A DNA stretch of 15,364 nt. Source: Alphaproteobacteria bacterium (GTDB lineage: Bacteria; Pseudomonadota; Alphaproteobacteria; RS24). The notes under the pieces were generated by a model. It made no database searches. It saw nothing but the letters and a program-made list of their open reading frames with translations, and was not told the DNA's origin. The DNA lies in the NCBI GenBank assembly GCA_009920875.1, contig RFZE01000028.1, forward strand, positions 1-15,364, in the 5' to 3' direction. A program made the translations under genes and the position numbers. The stretch's first letter is position 1. The number at the start of each line of letters is the position of its first letter. Below, one piece after another: positions 1 to 6,500 of the stretch.

Positions 1-99
1 CTGATTGTGCCGGTCGCCATGGAAGAGAAGCTGCGCTTCGCTATCCGTGAAGGTGGCCGCACCGTCGGCGCCGGCGTCGTCGCAGCAATTATTGAGTAG
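1..99 (+). CDS. tuf: Elongation factor Tu, C-terminal end (partial, 5' cut by window)
   Basis: The last 32 residues and the TAG stop of EF-Tu are present. The translated end reads EEKLRFAIREGGRTVGAGVV followed by AAIIE, which is the final strand of the EF-Tu beta-barrel domain 3. EF-Tu is the GTPase that carries aminoacyl-tRNA to the ribosomal A site. The usual ending in related bacteria is VVAKIIE; here an alanine replaces the lysine, which looks like a tolerated change. The gene lies ten bases upstream of tRNA-Trp and is probably cotranscribed with it. A second tuf copy starts at 15278 in the same orientation, so this is one of a duplicated pair. Only the extreme C-terminus is visible, so the GTPase domain cannot be checked. 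Confidence 0.96.
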   Translation: MIVPVAMEEKLRFAIREGGRTVGAGVVAAIIE

Positions 100-108
100 C
101 GTAACCGG

Positions 109-184
109 AGGAGTGTAGCTCAACTGGTAGAGCACCGGTCTCCAAAACCGGGGGTTGGGGGTTCGAGTCCCTCCACTCCTGCCA
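109..184 (+). tRNA. trnW: tRNA-Trp (anticodon CCA)
   Basis: A full cloverleaf can be drawn. The acceptor stem pairs AGGAGTG (109-115) with CACTCCT (174-180). The D stem pairs GCTC with GAGC. The anticodon stem pairs CCGGT with ACCGG around loop CTCCAAA, giving anticodon CCA for tryptophan UGG codons. The T stem and loop read GGGGG-TTCGAGT-CCCTC with one G-T pair. The discriminator base is G181, as expected for tRNA-Trp, and the CCA tail is encoded at 182-184. A tRNA-Trp between tuf and secE is a common arrangement in Proteobacteria, which supports the call. It is probably cut from a tuf-tRNA-secE-nusG transcript. Confidence 0.97.
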
Positions 185-202
185 GCCTCGGAAGAGGCGG
201 CA
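180..202 (+). other. Hairpin in the tRNA-Trp 3' trailer, overlapping the CCA end
   Basis: TGCC (180-183) and GCCTC (185-189) pair with GAGGC (194-198) and GGCA (199-202) around a GGAA (GNRA) tetraloop, leaving A184 as a single bulge. The next bases are GGTTTTG, a T-run of only four, so it would be at best a weak intrinsic terminator. It could instead be a stop or guide for tRNA 3' processing. The stem uses the last acceptor base, the discriminator and part of CCA, so it competes with the mature tRNA fold. The complementarity is certain; the function is not. Confidence 0.5.
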
Positions 203-222
203 GGTTTTGTGAAGGGAAAATG

Positions 223-238
223 CAAACCGCAAGGTTTG
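223..238 (+). other. GNRA-capped hairpin upstream of secE
   Basis: CAAACC (223-228) and GGTTTG (233-238) form a perfect 6-bp stem closed by a GCAA tetraloop. It lies just before the purine-rich ribosome binding site of secE (GGAAAGAGGA, 241-250). It could insulate that site from the structured tRNA upstream, or protect the 5' end of the secE-nusG mRNA after the tRNA is cut out. No poly-T follows, so it is not a terminator. Confidence 0.45.
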
Positions 239-260
239 TCGGAAAGAGGAAAATCGGCAG

Positions 261-452
261 ATGGCAAATCCGCTGAAATTTGTGCAAGAAGTGCGAAGCG
301 AAACGTCCAAAGTGACGTGGCCGACCCGCAATGAAGTCGCCGTGACAACGGTCATGGTTTTCATTTTGGCTACGCTTGCCGCTATTTTCTTTTTTATCGC
401 CGACCAGATTTTAAGCTGGCTGGTGTCACTACTTTTGGGACTGGCTAATTAA
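261..452 (+). CDS. secE: Preprotein translocase subunit SecE
   Basis: SecE is the small essential membrane subunit that clamps SecY in the SecYEG channel of the inner membrane. At 63 residues this is the short, single-span form found in most bacteria; E. coli has a longer three-span version. Residues 1-25 form the amphipathic cytoplasmic part, with the typical FVQEVRSETSKVTWPTRNE segment (residues 7-25). About residues 27-60 are hydrophobic and hold the transmembrane helix. The ATG at 261 is preceded by GGAAAGAGGA at 241-250. The TAA stop is one base from the nusG start, as in the conserved secE-nusG pair. The family assignment is firm. Confidence 0.97.
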   Translation: MANPLKFVQEVRSETSKVTWPTRNEVAVTTVMVFILATLAAIFFFIADQILSWLVSLLLGLAN

Positions 453-453
453 T

Positions 454-984
454 ATGGCAAAGCGCTGGTATATCGTTCACGCCTATTCGAACTTTGAGCA
501 CAAAGTGGCGGAAAGCATTCGCGAGCAGGCGGCACAAACCGGATTGCAGGACGCATTTGAGGAAATCCTCGTGCCGACTGAAGAAGTGGTTGAGATGCGT
601 CGTGGGCGTCGCGTCAATAGTGAGCGAAAATTCTTCCCGGGCTATGTGTTGGTGAAAATGGATTTGACCGATGAGGCTTATCATCTGGTCAAAAACACGC
701 CAAAAGTCTCTGGCTTTTTGGGATCGCAAAGCAGGCCGGCACCGATTTCCCAATCGGAAGTTGACCGGATTGTTAATCAGGTTGAAGACGGGGCGGAGCG
801 ACCCAAACCGTCAATCATATTTGAAGTGGGCGAGGAAGTGCGCGTATGCGACGGCCCGTTTGCTTCTTTCAGCGGCCTCGTTGAAGAGGTCGATGAAGAA
901 AAGGCGCGGCTGAAAGTAGCCGTGTCGATTTTCGGTCGGGCAACCCCGGTCGAATTGGAGTACGGGCAAGTCGAAAAAGGCTGA
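454..984 (+). CDS. nusG: Transcription termination/antitermination factor NusG
   Basis: NusG binds RNA polymerase across the clamp through its N-terminal domain. Its C-terminal KOW domain contacts Rho or ribosomal protein S10, linking transcription to termination or translation. The 176-residue length is typical. The NGN domain spans about residues 1-110 (WYIVHAYSNFE near the start, FFPGYVLVKM at 60-69, TPKVSGFLG at 82-90). The KOW domain lies at about 125-170 (VGEEVRVCDGPF, then SIFGRATPVELEY). The start lies one base after the secE stop. The only upstream purine stretch is GGGA at 437-440, 13 bases away, so initiation may depend on translational coupling to secE. The gene ends with TGA before an 89-base gap to rplK. 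Confidence 0.98.
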   Translation: MAKRWYIVHAYSNFEHKVAESIREQAAQTGLQDAFEEILVPTEEVVEMRRGRRVNSERKFFPGYVLVKMDLTDEAYHLVKNTPKVSGFLGSQSRPAPISQSEVDRIVNQVEDGAERPKPSIIFEVGEEVRVCDGPFASFSGLVEEVDEEKARLKVAVSIFGRATPVELEYGQVEKG

Positions 985-998
985 ACCCCGTGAAAGTT

Positions 999-1056
999 CG
1001 TGGCAGGCAGAGCAAACTGCCGCACCACGGCCCATAATCGTCAGCCCCGCAAGGGG
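999..1056 (+). promoter_or_regulatory. Structured leader upstream of rplK (candidate ribosomal protein control region)
   Basis: Two hairpins fill most of the nusG-rplK gap. The first pairs CGTGG (999-1003) with CCACG (1025-1029), then GGCAG (1006-1010) with CTGCC (1017-1021); the two helices are separated by a small asymmetric internal loop (CA opposite GCA). The second pairs CCCC (1045-1048) with GGGG (1053-1056) around GCAA. The rplK ribosome binding site AAGGA follows at 1062-1066. In E. coli, L1 binds the L11 leader and represses both genes. Position and gene order fit such a site, but I cannot match the L1 recognition bases with confidence. No sigma-70 promoter is visible; CATAAT at 1033-1038 has no matching -35. 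Confidence 0.4.
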
Positions 1057-1073
1057 TAGGAAAGGAACGAGAG

Positions 1074-1502
1074 ATGGCAAAAAAGATTGAAGGCTACCTG
1101 AAAATGCAGGTGCCGGCAGGGGGCGCAAGCCCGTCACCGCCGATTGGCCCGGCTTTGGGTCAGCGCGGTCTGAACATTATGGAATTTTGTAAGGCTTTCA
1201 ATGCGAAGACGCAGGAAATGGAAGCCAATATGCCGATACCGACCATTGTTACGATTTATGAAGACAAGTCTTTTGATTTTGTCATCAAAACGCCGCCCGC
1301 TTCATATTATTTGAAAAAGGCTGCCAAGCTGGATAAGGGCGGTTCAACGCCGGGTCGTGAAGTCGCCGGTTCGGTGACGATGGCGCAATGCCGCGAAATT
1401 GCCGAGCAGAAAATCGCTGATTTGAACACCACCGATTTGGACGAAGCGCAAAAAATGATCGCCGGTTCTGCGCGGTCTATGGGTTTTGAGGTAAGAGACT
1501 AA
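1074..1502 (+). CDS. rplK: 50S ribosomal protein L11
   Basis: L11 binds the GTPase-associated region of 23S rRNA at the base of the stalk and takes part in factor-dependent GTP hydrolysis. The 142-residue length is standard. The N-terminal domain carries the proline-rich hinge (PPIGPALGQ at residues 22-30), where thiostrepton-type antibiotics act, followed by RGLNIMEFCKAFNA, the alphaproteobacterial variant of this block. The C-terminal RNA-binding domain spans about residues 75-142 (TPPASYYLKKAAKLDKG, then GSARSMGFEVRD at the end). The ATG at 1074 has AAGGA seven bases upstream. Its TAA stop (1500-1502) shares one base with the ATG of rplA, pointing to translational coupling and a fixed L11:L1 ratio. 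Confidence 0.98.
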   Translation: MAKKIEGYLKMQVPAGGASPSPPIGPALGQRGLNIMEFCKAFNAKTQEMEANMPIPTIVTIYEDKSFDFVIKTPPASYYLKKAAKLDKGGSTPGREVAGSVTMAQCREIAEQKIADLNTTDLDEAQKMIAGSARSMGFEVRD

Positions 1503-2197
1503 TGGCCGGAAAACGAACAAAAGCAGCCAATGAGTCTGTTGATAAGAACAAACTCTATTCGCTCGATGAAGCCGTTAAGCTTGTCAAGGCCAACGCCACA
1601 GCCAAGTTTGACGAAACAGTAGAAATTGCCATCAATCTGGGCGTTGACCCACGCCATGCCGACCAAATGGTTCGCGGCGTGATTGAACTGCCCAATGGCA
1701 CTGGCCGCGCACAGCGCGTTGCCGTGTTTGCCCGCGATGAAAAAGCCGAGGAAGCGAAAGCGGCCGGTGCTGACATTGTCGGTGCAGAAGATTTGATGGA
1801 AACCGTGCAAGGCGGAACGATTGATTTTGACCGCTGCATTGCCACGCCGGATATGATGCCGCTGGTCGGTCGTCTCGGCAAGGTTTTGGGGCCGCGCAAT
1901 TTAATGCCGAACCCGAAAGTCGGCACGGTGACGACAGATGTCGCAGAAGCGGTGCGCGCAGCTAAAGGCGGCGCGGTTGAGTTTCGTGTCGAAAAGGAAG
2001 GCATTGTGCAAGCCGGTGTCGGTAAAGCCAGTTTCTCGGAAGAGCAATTGGCCGGAAACATCCGCGCGCTGGTCAATGCCGTACAAAAGGCACGGCCAAG
2101 TGGTGCTAAAGGCACCTATATGAAACGTTTGGCGGTCAGCTCCACAATGGGGCCGGGCGTCAAACTGGATATGGCAGACCTCGGCAACGAGGCATAA
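1502..2197 (+). CDS. rplA: 50S ribosomal protein L1
   Basis: L1 binds helices 76-78 of 23S rRNA, forms the mobile L1 stalk that handles deacylated tRNA at the E site, and is the autogenous repressor of the L11 operon in E. coli. The protein has 231 residues, the usual size. The signature LMPNPKVGT lies at residues 134-142 in the second domain. Other family blocks are RVAVFARDEKAEEAKAAGAD (residues 72-91) and the C-terminal MGPGVKLD. The start ATG overlaps the rplK stop in TAATG, with GAGGTAAG about ten bases upstream inside rplK. A 294-base structured gap follows before rplJ, which probably separates two control units, as in E. coli. Confidence 0.98.
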   Translation: MAGKRTKAANESVDKNKLYSLDEAVKLVKANATAKFDETVEIAINLGVDPRHADQMVRGVIELPNGTGRAQRVAVFARDEKAEEAKAAGADIVGAEDLMETVQGGTIDFDRCIATPDMMPLVGRLGKVLGPRNLMPNPKVGTVTTDVAEAVRAAKGGAVEFRVEKEGIVQAGVGKASFSEEQLAGNIRALVNAVQKARPSGAKGTYMKRLAVSSTMGPGVKLDMADLGNEA

Positions 2198-2206
2198 GAA
2201 TTTTGT

Positions 2207-2266
2207 CCGCCGCCCTTTGCGTATACATGGGGGCGGCGGGCGGATGACCGAAGGTTAAGCCTTCGG
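2207..2266 (+). other. Two strong hairpins after rplA
   Basis: CCGCCGCCC (2207-2215) pairs perfectly with GGGCGGCGG (2231-2239) around a 15-base loop. CCGAAGG (2248-2254) pairs with CCTTCGG (2260-2266) around TTAAG. Neither is followed by a T-run, so they do not look like intrinsic terminators. More likely roles are an RNA-processing site between the rplKA and rplJL parts of the message, or a barrier against 3' exonucleases protecting the rplKA end. No -10/-35 pair could be found here; TATACA at 2222-2227 has no acceptable -35. Confidence 0.5.
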
Positions 2267-2476
2267 CCTGTCCGAGATTACAGGGGCATTCAATTGGGAA
2301 TGCTTAATATCCTGTATGAGACGGGAGAACAGTTTTTGAGAGCGCGAAAGCGCTTAATCGGCTGGTCCCGGGACAGGAAGAGCGTCACCAGATGCTTATT
2401 GTATCCGGTGGCAATTCCGAACCGGTGCCACAACCCGAAAGGGGGCGGCACCACCAGCGTATGTCGTGAGACATAC
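2267..2476 (+). ncRNA. L10 leader-type cis-regulatory RNA upstream of rplJ
   Basis: This is the long untranslated region before rplJ, the position of the L10 leader (the element through which the L10-L7/L12 complex represses rplJL). The central arm pairs CCTGT (2311-2315) with ACAGG (2373-2377). It continues through an asymmetric loop (ATGAGA opposite GG, kink-turn-like) into CGGGA (2322-2326) with TCCCG (2366-2370), and is capped by AGCGC-GAAA-GCGCT (2341-2354). Upstream, GCATTC (2286-2291) pairs with GAATGC (2298-2303). Downstream, GGTGCC (2424-2429) pairs with GGCACC (2447-2452) around an inner CCC-GAAA-GGG, and GTATGTC-GTGA-GACATAC (2459-2476) abuts the ribosome binding site. Several segments have more than one partner. 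The assignment rests on position and architecture; I could not run a covariance model. Confidence 0.65.
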
Positions 2477-2494
2477 AAAGGAGAGTGAACAGTG
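2477..2494 (+). promoter_or_regulatory. rplJ ribosome binding site and GTG start
   Basis: AAAGGAGAG (2477-2485) starts directly after the 3' strand of the GTATGTC/GACATAC hairpin and is followed after a normal gap by GTG at 2492-2494. This decides the rplJ start: the encoded protein begins MDRAAKEELV, matching L10 N-termini. Stacking of the hairpin against the Shine-Dalgarno sequence makes this a plausible point of translational control. Confidence 0.75.
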
Positions 2495-3010
2495 GATAGA
2501 GCTGCAAAAGAAGAGCTCGTGTCACACTATAACGGCATTTTTGAAAATGCCGGTGTGATTGTCGTGACCCACTATTCGGGGCTTTCCGTGCCGGATCTCG
2601 ATGAGCTTCGGCACCAAATGGCGGATGTCGGTGGCACGGTCAAAGTGACCAAAAACCGTCTCGTCAAGCTCGCTCTCGCAGGAACACCAAACGAATCTGT
2701 CGGTGAATTTTTCATTGGCCCGACCGCGATTGCCTTTTCAGACGATCCGGTTGCCGCCCCGAAAGTCGCCGCCAACTTCGCGAAAGCCAATGATAATCTG
2801 AAAATCATTGGCGGCATTATGGACGGCAACGTTCTTGATGCTGATGGTGTCAAAAATCTGGCGTCGTTGCCGTCTCTGGACGAGCTGCGCGGTCAACTTG
2901 TCGGACTTATCAACTCACCTGCTACCAAATTGGCAGGCGTGTTGCAGGCTCCGGCCGGTCAACTGGCCCGCGTAATTGGCGCCAAAGCTGCAGAGGGAGA
3001 TGCCGCGTAA
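2492..3010 (+). CDS. rplJ: 50S ribosomal protein L10 (stalk base)
   Basis: L10 anchors L7/L12 dimers to 23S rRNA next to L11 and, as the L10-L7/L12 complex, represses its own mRNA. The protein has 172 residues and uses a GTG start. The N-terminal rRNA-binding domain includes VVTHYSGLSVPDLDELR (residues 24-40) and GGTVKVTKNRLVKLAL (47-62). DDPVAAPKVAANFAKAN (84-100) and LPSLDELRGQLVGLI (126-140) follow. The C-terminal helix, about residues 135-165 (SPATKLAGVLQAPAGQLARV), holds the L7/L12 docking sites. The number of L7/L12 dimers bound cannot be set with certainty by eye. rplL follows after 36 bases and the two are probably co-regulated through the leader upstream. Confidence 0.98.
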   Translation: MDRAAKEELVSHYNGIFENAGVIVVTHYSGLSVPDLDELRHQMADVGGTVKVTKNRLVKLALAGTPNESVGEFFIGPTAIAFSDDPVAAPKVAANFAKANDNLKIIGGIMDGNVLDADGVKNLASLPSLDELRGQLVGLINSPATKLAGVLQAPAGQLARVIGAKAAEGDAA

Positions 3011-3046
3011 GCGGTAGGTCCCGGAACAACCGATTGGAGAAAGAAA

Positions 3047-3424
3047 ATGGCTGATATTGAAAAAATTGCCGATGATCTCTCAAGCCTGTCCGTGATTGAA
3101 GCGGCTGAGCTTGCTAAACTTCTGGAAGACAAATGGGGCGTTTCTGCCGCTGCACCTGTTGCAGTAGCCGCTGCCCCTGCCGCCGGCGATGGCGGTGCTG
3201 CTGCTGAAGAGAAAGACGCATTTACCGTCGTTCTCGCCGCAGCAGGCGACCAGAAAATCAACGTCATTAAGGAAGTTCGTGCCATCACCGGTCTGGGTCT
3301 GAAAGAGGCCAAAGAGATCGTTGAAGGTGCACCGAAAGACCTGAAAGAAGACGTTCCCACCGCCGAAGCTAACGAGATTAAAGAGAAGCTCGAAGGCGTT
3401 GGCGCGACTGTCGAACTGAAATAG
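3047..3424 (+). CDS. rplL: 50S ribosomal protein L7/L12
   Basis: L7/L12 is the multi-copy stalk protein that recruits EF-G, EF-Tu and the other translational GTPases. The protein has 125 residues. The N-terminal dimerisation domain spans about 1-33 (LSVIEAAELAKLLEDKWGVS at 14-33). An alanine-, proline- and glycine-rich flexible hinge spans about 34-55. The globular C-terminal domain spans about 57-125 (AFTVVLAAAGDQKINVIKEV, LGLKEAKEIVEGAPK, GVGATVELK at the end). GGAGAAAG (3036-3043) precedes the ATG at 3047. The message must be translated several times more than rplJ to give four or more copies per ribosome. It is followed by an attenuator-like hairpin before rpoB. Confidence 0.98.
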   Translation: MADIEKIADDLSSLSVIEAAELAKLLEDKWGVSAAAPVAVAAAPAAGDGGAAAEEKDAFTVVLAAAGDQKINVIKEVRAITGLGLKEAKEIVEGAPKDLKEDVPTAEANEIKEKLEGVGATVELK

Positions 3425-3441
3425 TTCGCGTCTAGAAATAC

Positions 3442-3473
3442 GGGGTGGCCGGGCGTTTCAGTCCGGCCGCCCC
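3442..3473 (+). terminator. Attenuator-like GC hairpin between rplL and rpoB
   Basis: GGGGTGGCCGG (3442-3452) pairs with CCGGCCGCCCC (3463-3473), 11 pairs with one T-G wobble, around a ten-base loop. The bases after it (ATCTTGCCTTTTAGG) are pyrimidine-rich but lack a solid T-tract, so complete termination is unlikely. E. coli has a partial terminator and an RNase III site in exactly this gap; they lower rpoBC expression relative to the ribosomal proteins. The structure here fits either role. No promoter for rpoB is apparent in the gap. Confidence 0.55.
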
Positions 3474-3523
3474 ATCTTGCCTTTTAGGCACATGCCTCCA
3501 AATCGCGGGTAGGGGGCGTGCAT

Positions 3524-3560
3524 AGCGGGGAAACCCGTTTACCGGTTTACCGGGCCCGCT
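3524..3560 (+). promoter_or_regulatory. Structured element before the rpoB ribosome binding site, with tandem 8-base repeat
   Basis: AGCGGG (3524-3529) can pair with CCCGCT (3555-3560). Alternatively, CGGG (3526-3529) pairs with CCCG (3534-3537) around GAAA, or that CCCG pairs with CGGG at 3551-3554. Inside lie two adjacent copies of GTTTACCG (3537-3544 and 3545-3552). The rpoB Shine-Dalgarno (GAGGA within AGTGAGGATAG, about 3571-3575) follows. These alternatives could tune rpoB translation or form an RNase site; the function is inferred only. Confidence 0.35.
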
Positions 3561-3581
3561 TGGGAAAAGTGAGGATAGCTC

Positions 3582-6500
3582 ATGTCGCAAGCTTACGCAG
3601 GTCGCAAACGTGTTCGCCGTTCATTCGGTCGCATTCCACAAGTTGTGGAAATGCCAAATCTGATTGAAGTTCAGAAATATTCCTATGACCAGTTTTTACA
3701 GGTGCAAGAGCCTGATGGTGGTCGTGATGAAGACGGTTTGCAGGCTGTGTTCAAATCGGTTTTCCCGATTAGTGATTTCTCCGGCGCTTCCATGTTGGAA
3801 TTCGTCTCCTATGATTTTGAAAAACCCAAATATGACGTCGAAGAGTGCCAACAGCGTGGCATGACTTATGCCGCTCCGCTGAAAGTGACGCTCCGTCTGG
3901 TGGTGTTTGATATTGATGCAGAAACCGGCGCCAAGTCGGTCAAAGACATTAAAGAGCAGGAAGTCTATATGGGCGATCTGCCATTTATGACCGATAATGG
4001 CACATTTGTTGTCAATGGCACGGAGCGGGTGATTGTCTCGCAAATGCACCGCAGCCCCGGTGTGTTCTTCGACCATGATAAAGGCAAAACGCATGTATCC
4101 GGCAAATTGCTGTTCGCCGCGCGCGTCATTCCTTATCGTGGTTCATGGCTCGATTTTGAGTTTGATGCCAAAGATATTCTCCACGTCCGCATTGACCGTC
4201 GCCGCAAATTGCCGGCCACCGTGCTTTTGCATGCGTTGGATTATGCCTCCGATACCATCCTTGAAATGTTCTATGACAAGGTGGTCTATAAGCTCGATAA
4301 AAAGGGTTGGGTGACGGATTTTGTGCCCGAACAACGTCGAGGCACCAAGCCGATTTATGATTTGATTGACGCCAAAACAGGCAAGGTCGCGGTTGAGGCG
4401 GGTCAGAAAATCTCGCCGCGCAAGGCGCGCCTGCTGGCCGAAGAAGGCTTGAAATCATTGCTTGTCGGTGATGAAGAAGTTATCGGCCGTTTCCTTTCTG
4501 ACGAATTGGTCAGCTATGAAACCGGCGAGATTTTTGCTGAAGCGGGTGACGAGATTACTGAAGAGCTACTCGCCGAACTGAAAGAAAAAGGCTATGACGA
4601 GCTGAGTGTGCTGGATATTGATCCGGTCAATAAAGGCCCGTTTATCCGCAACACGTTGTTTGCCGATAAGTCGAGCGACAAGCTATCGGCTTTGGAAGAA
4701 ATTTACCGCGTCATGCGTCCGGGTGAGCCGCCAACGCCTGAAACGGCGCAAGCGCTGTTTGACGGCTTGTTCTTTGACAGCGAACGCTATGATTTGTCAG
4801 CCGTCGGTCGGGTGAAAATGAATATCCGCCTCAATCAAGAATGCCCTGATGATATTCGTGTGCTGCGCAAAGAAGATATTGTCGGCGTTGTGAAAACACT
4901 CGTCGATTTGCGCGACGGACGTGGCGATATTGATGATATTGACAATCTTGGCAATCGCCGTGTGCGTTCGGTCGGTGAGTTGATGGAAAATCAATACCGC
5001 ATCGGCCTGCTGCGCATGGAGCGTGCCATTAAAGAGCGCATGAGCTCTATCGATATTGATACGGTGATGCCGCAAGATTTGATTAACGCCAAGCCGGTAT
5101 CGGCATCTGTGCGTGAGTTCTTCGGGTCATCGCAATTGTCACAATTTATGGACCAAACCAATCCGCTGTCGGAAATCACCCATAAGCGTCGTCTCTCGGC
5201 GCTTGGCCCGGGTGGTCTGACGCGCGAGCGTGCGGGTTTTGAAGTGCGTGACGTGCACCCGACCCATTATGGTCGTATCTGCCCGATTGAAACGCCGGAA
5301 GGCCCGAATATTGGCCTGATTAACTCGCTGGCAACTTTTGCGCGCGTCAATAAATACGGCTTTATTGAAAGCCCGTATCGTAAGGTCGAAGGCGGCAAGG
5401 TGACGAAAGAGGTCATCTATCTGTCAGCTATGGAGGAAGCGCGCTTCCGTGTGGCGCAGGCCAATATCGCGATTGATGACAGCGGTAAGCTTAGCGATGA
5501 ACTGATTAACTGCCGCATTAATGGCGACTTTGAATTGGTGCCGCCGGATATGGTCGATTTGCTCGACGTTTCACCGAAGCAGATTGTCTCGGTCGCGGCC
5601 GCGCTTATCCCATTCCTTGAAAATGATGACGCCAACCGCGCTTTGATGGGGTCAAACATGCAACGCCAAGCCGTGCCGCTGCTGCAAGCAGAAGCACCTT
5701 TGGTCGGCACGGGCATGGAAGAAGTGGTGGCGCGTGATAGCGGTGCCGCCATTTCAGCCCGCCGTGCCGGTGTGGTTGACCAAGTGGACGCGACGCGTAT
5801 CGTTATTCGCGCCACGGAAGAAACCGATGCCTCAAAATCCGGCGTTGATATTTACAATCTGCGTAAATTCCAACGCTCCAACCAGTCAACCTGCATCAAC
5901 CAGCGTCCGTTGGTGCGTGTCGGTGACCGTGTTGAAGTCGGCGATGTGGTGGCTGACGGCCCGTCAACCGAGCTTGGCGAATTGGCGCTTGGCCGCAATG
6001 TGCTGGTCGCCTTTATGCCCTGGAACGGCTACAATTTTGAGGACTCCATCCTCATTTCAGAACGCATTGTGCGCGACGATGTCTTTACCTCCATTCACAT
6101 TGAGGAATTTGAGGTGATGGCGCGTGACACCAAATTGGGGCCGGAAGAAATCACCCGTGATATTCCCAATGTCGGTGAAGAAGCGCTGAGTAATTTGGAC
6201 GAGGCCGGTATTGTTTATATCGGTGCCGAGGTCAATCCGGGCGATATTCTGGTCGGTAAAATCACCCCGAAAGGTGAAAGCCCGATGACGCCGGAAGAAA
6301 AACTTCTGCGTGCCATTTTCGGTGAGAAAGCCTCTGATGTCCGCGATACCTCGCTGAAACTGCCGCCCGGCACGGCCGGCACGGTGGTGGAAGTGCGTGT
6401 GTTTAACCGCCATGGCATTGATAAAGATGAACGTGCGCTGGCGATTGAGCGGGAAGAAATTGAAGCCCTGGCCAAAGACCGTGATGACGAATTGGCTATT

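Noticed and set aside
1033..1038. CATAAT as a -10 box for an rplK promoter
   Set aside because: No TTGACA-like sequence lies 16-18 bases upstream, and the bases fall between two hairpins of the leader.
2222..2227. TATACA as a -10 box for an rplJ promoter
   Set aside because: The -35 position reads AATTTT, and the bases form the loop of a strong hairpin.
2207..2239. Intrinsic terminator after rplA
   Set aside because: The stem is strong but no T-run follows; listed as a hairpin only.
2294..2488. 64-codon open frame covering most of the rplJ leader
   Set aside because: It starts inside the loop of a hairpin, has no Shine-Dalgarno, resembles no known protein, and the region is better explained as a structured L10-type leader.
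5124..5198. Rifampicin-resistance changes in rpoB
   Set aside because: The key positions (Q521, D524, H534, S539) carry the susceptible-type residues; the Asn-to-Thr difference from E. coli at residue 526 is not evidence of resistance.
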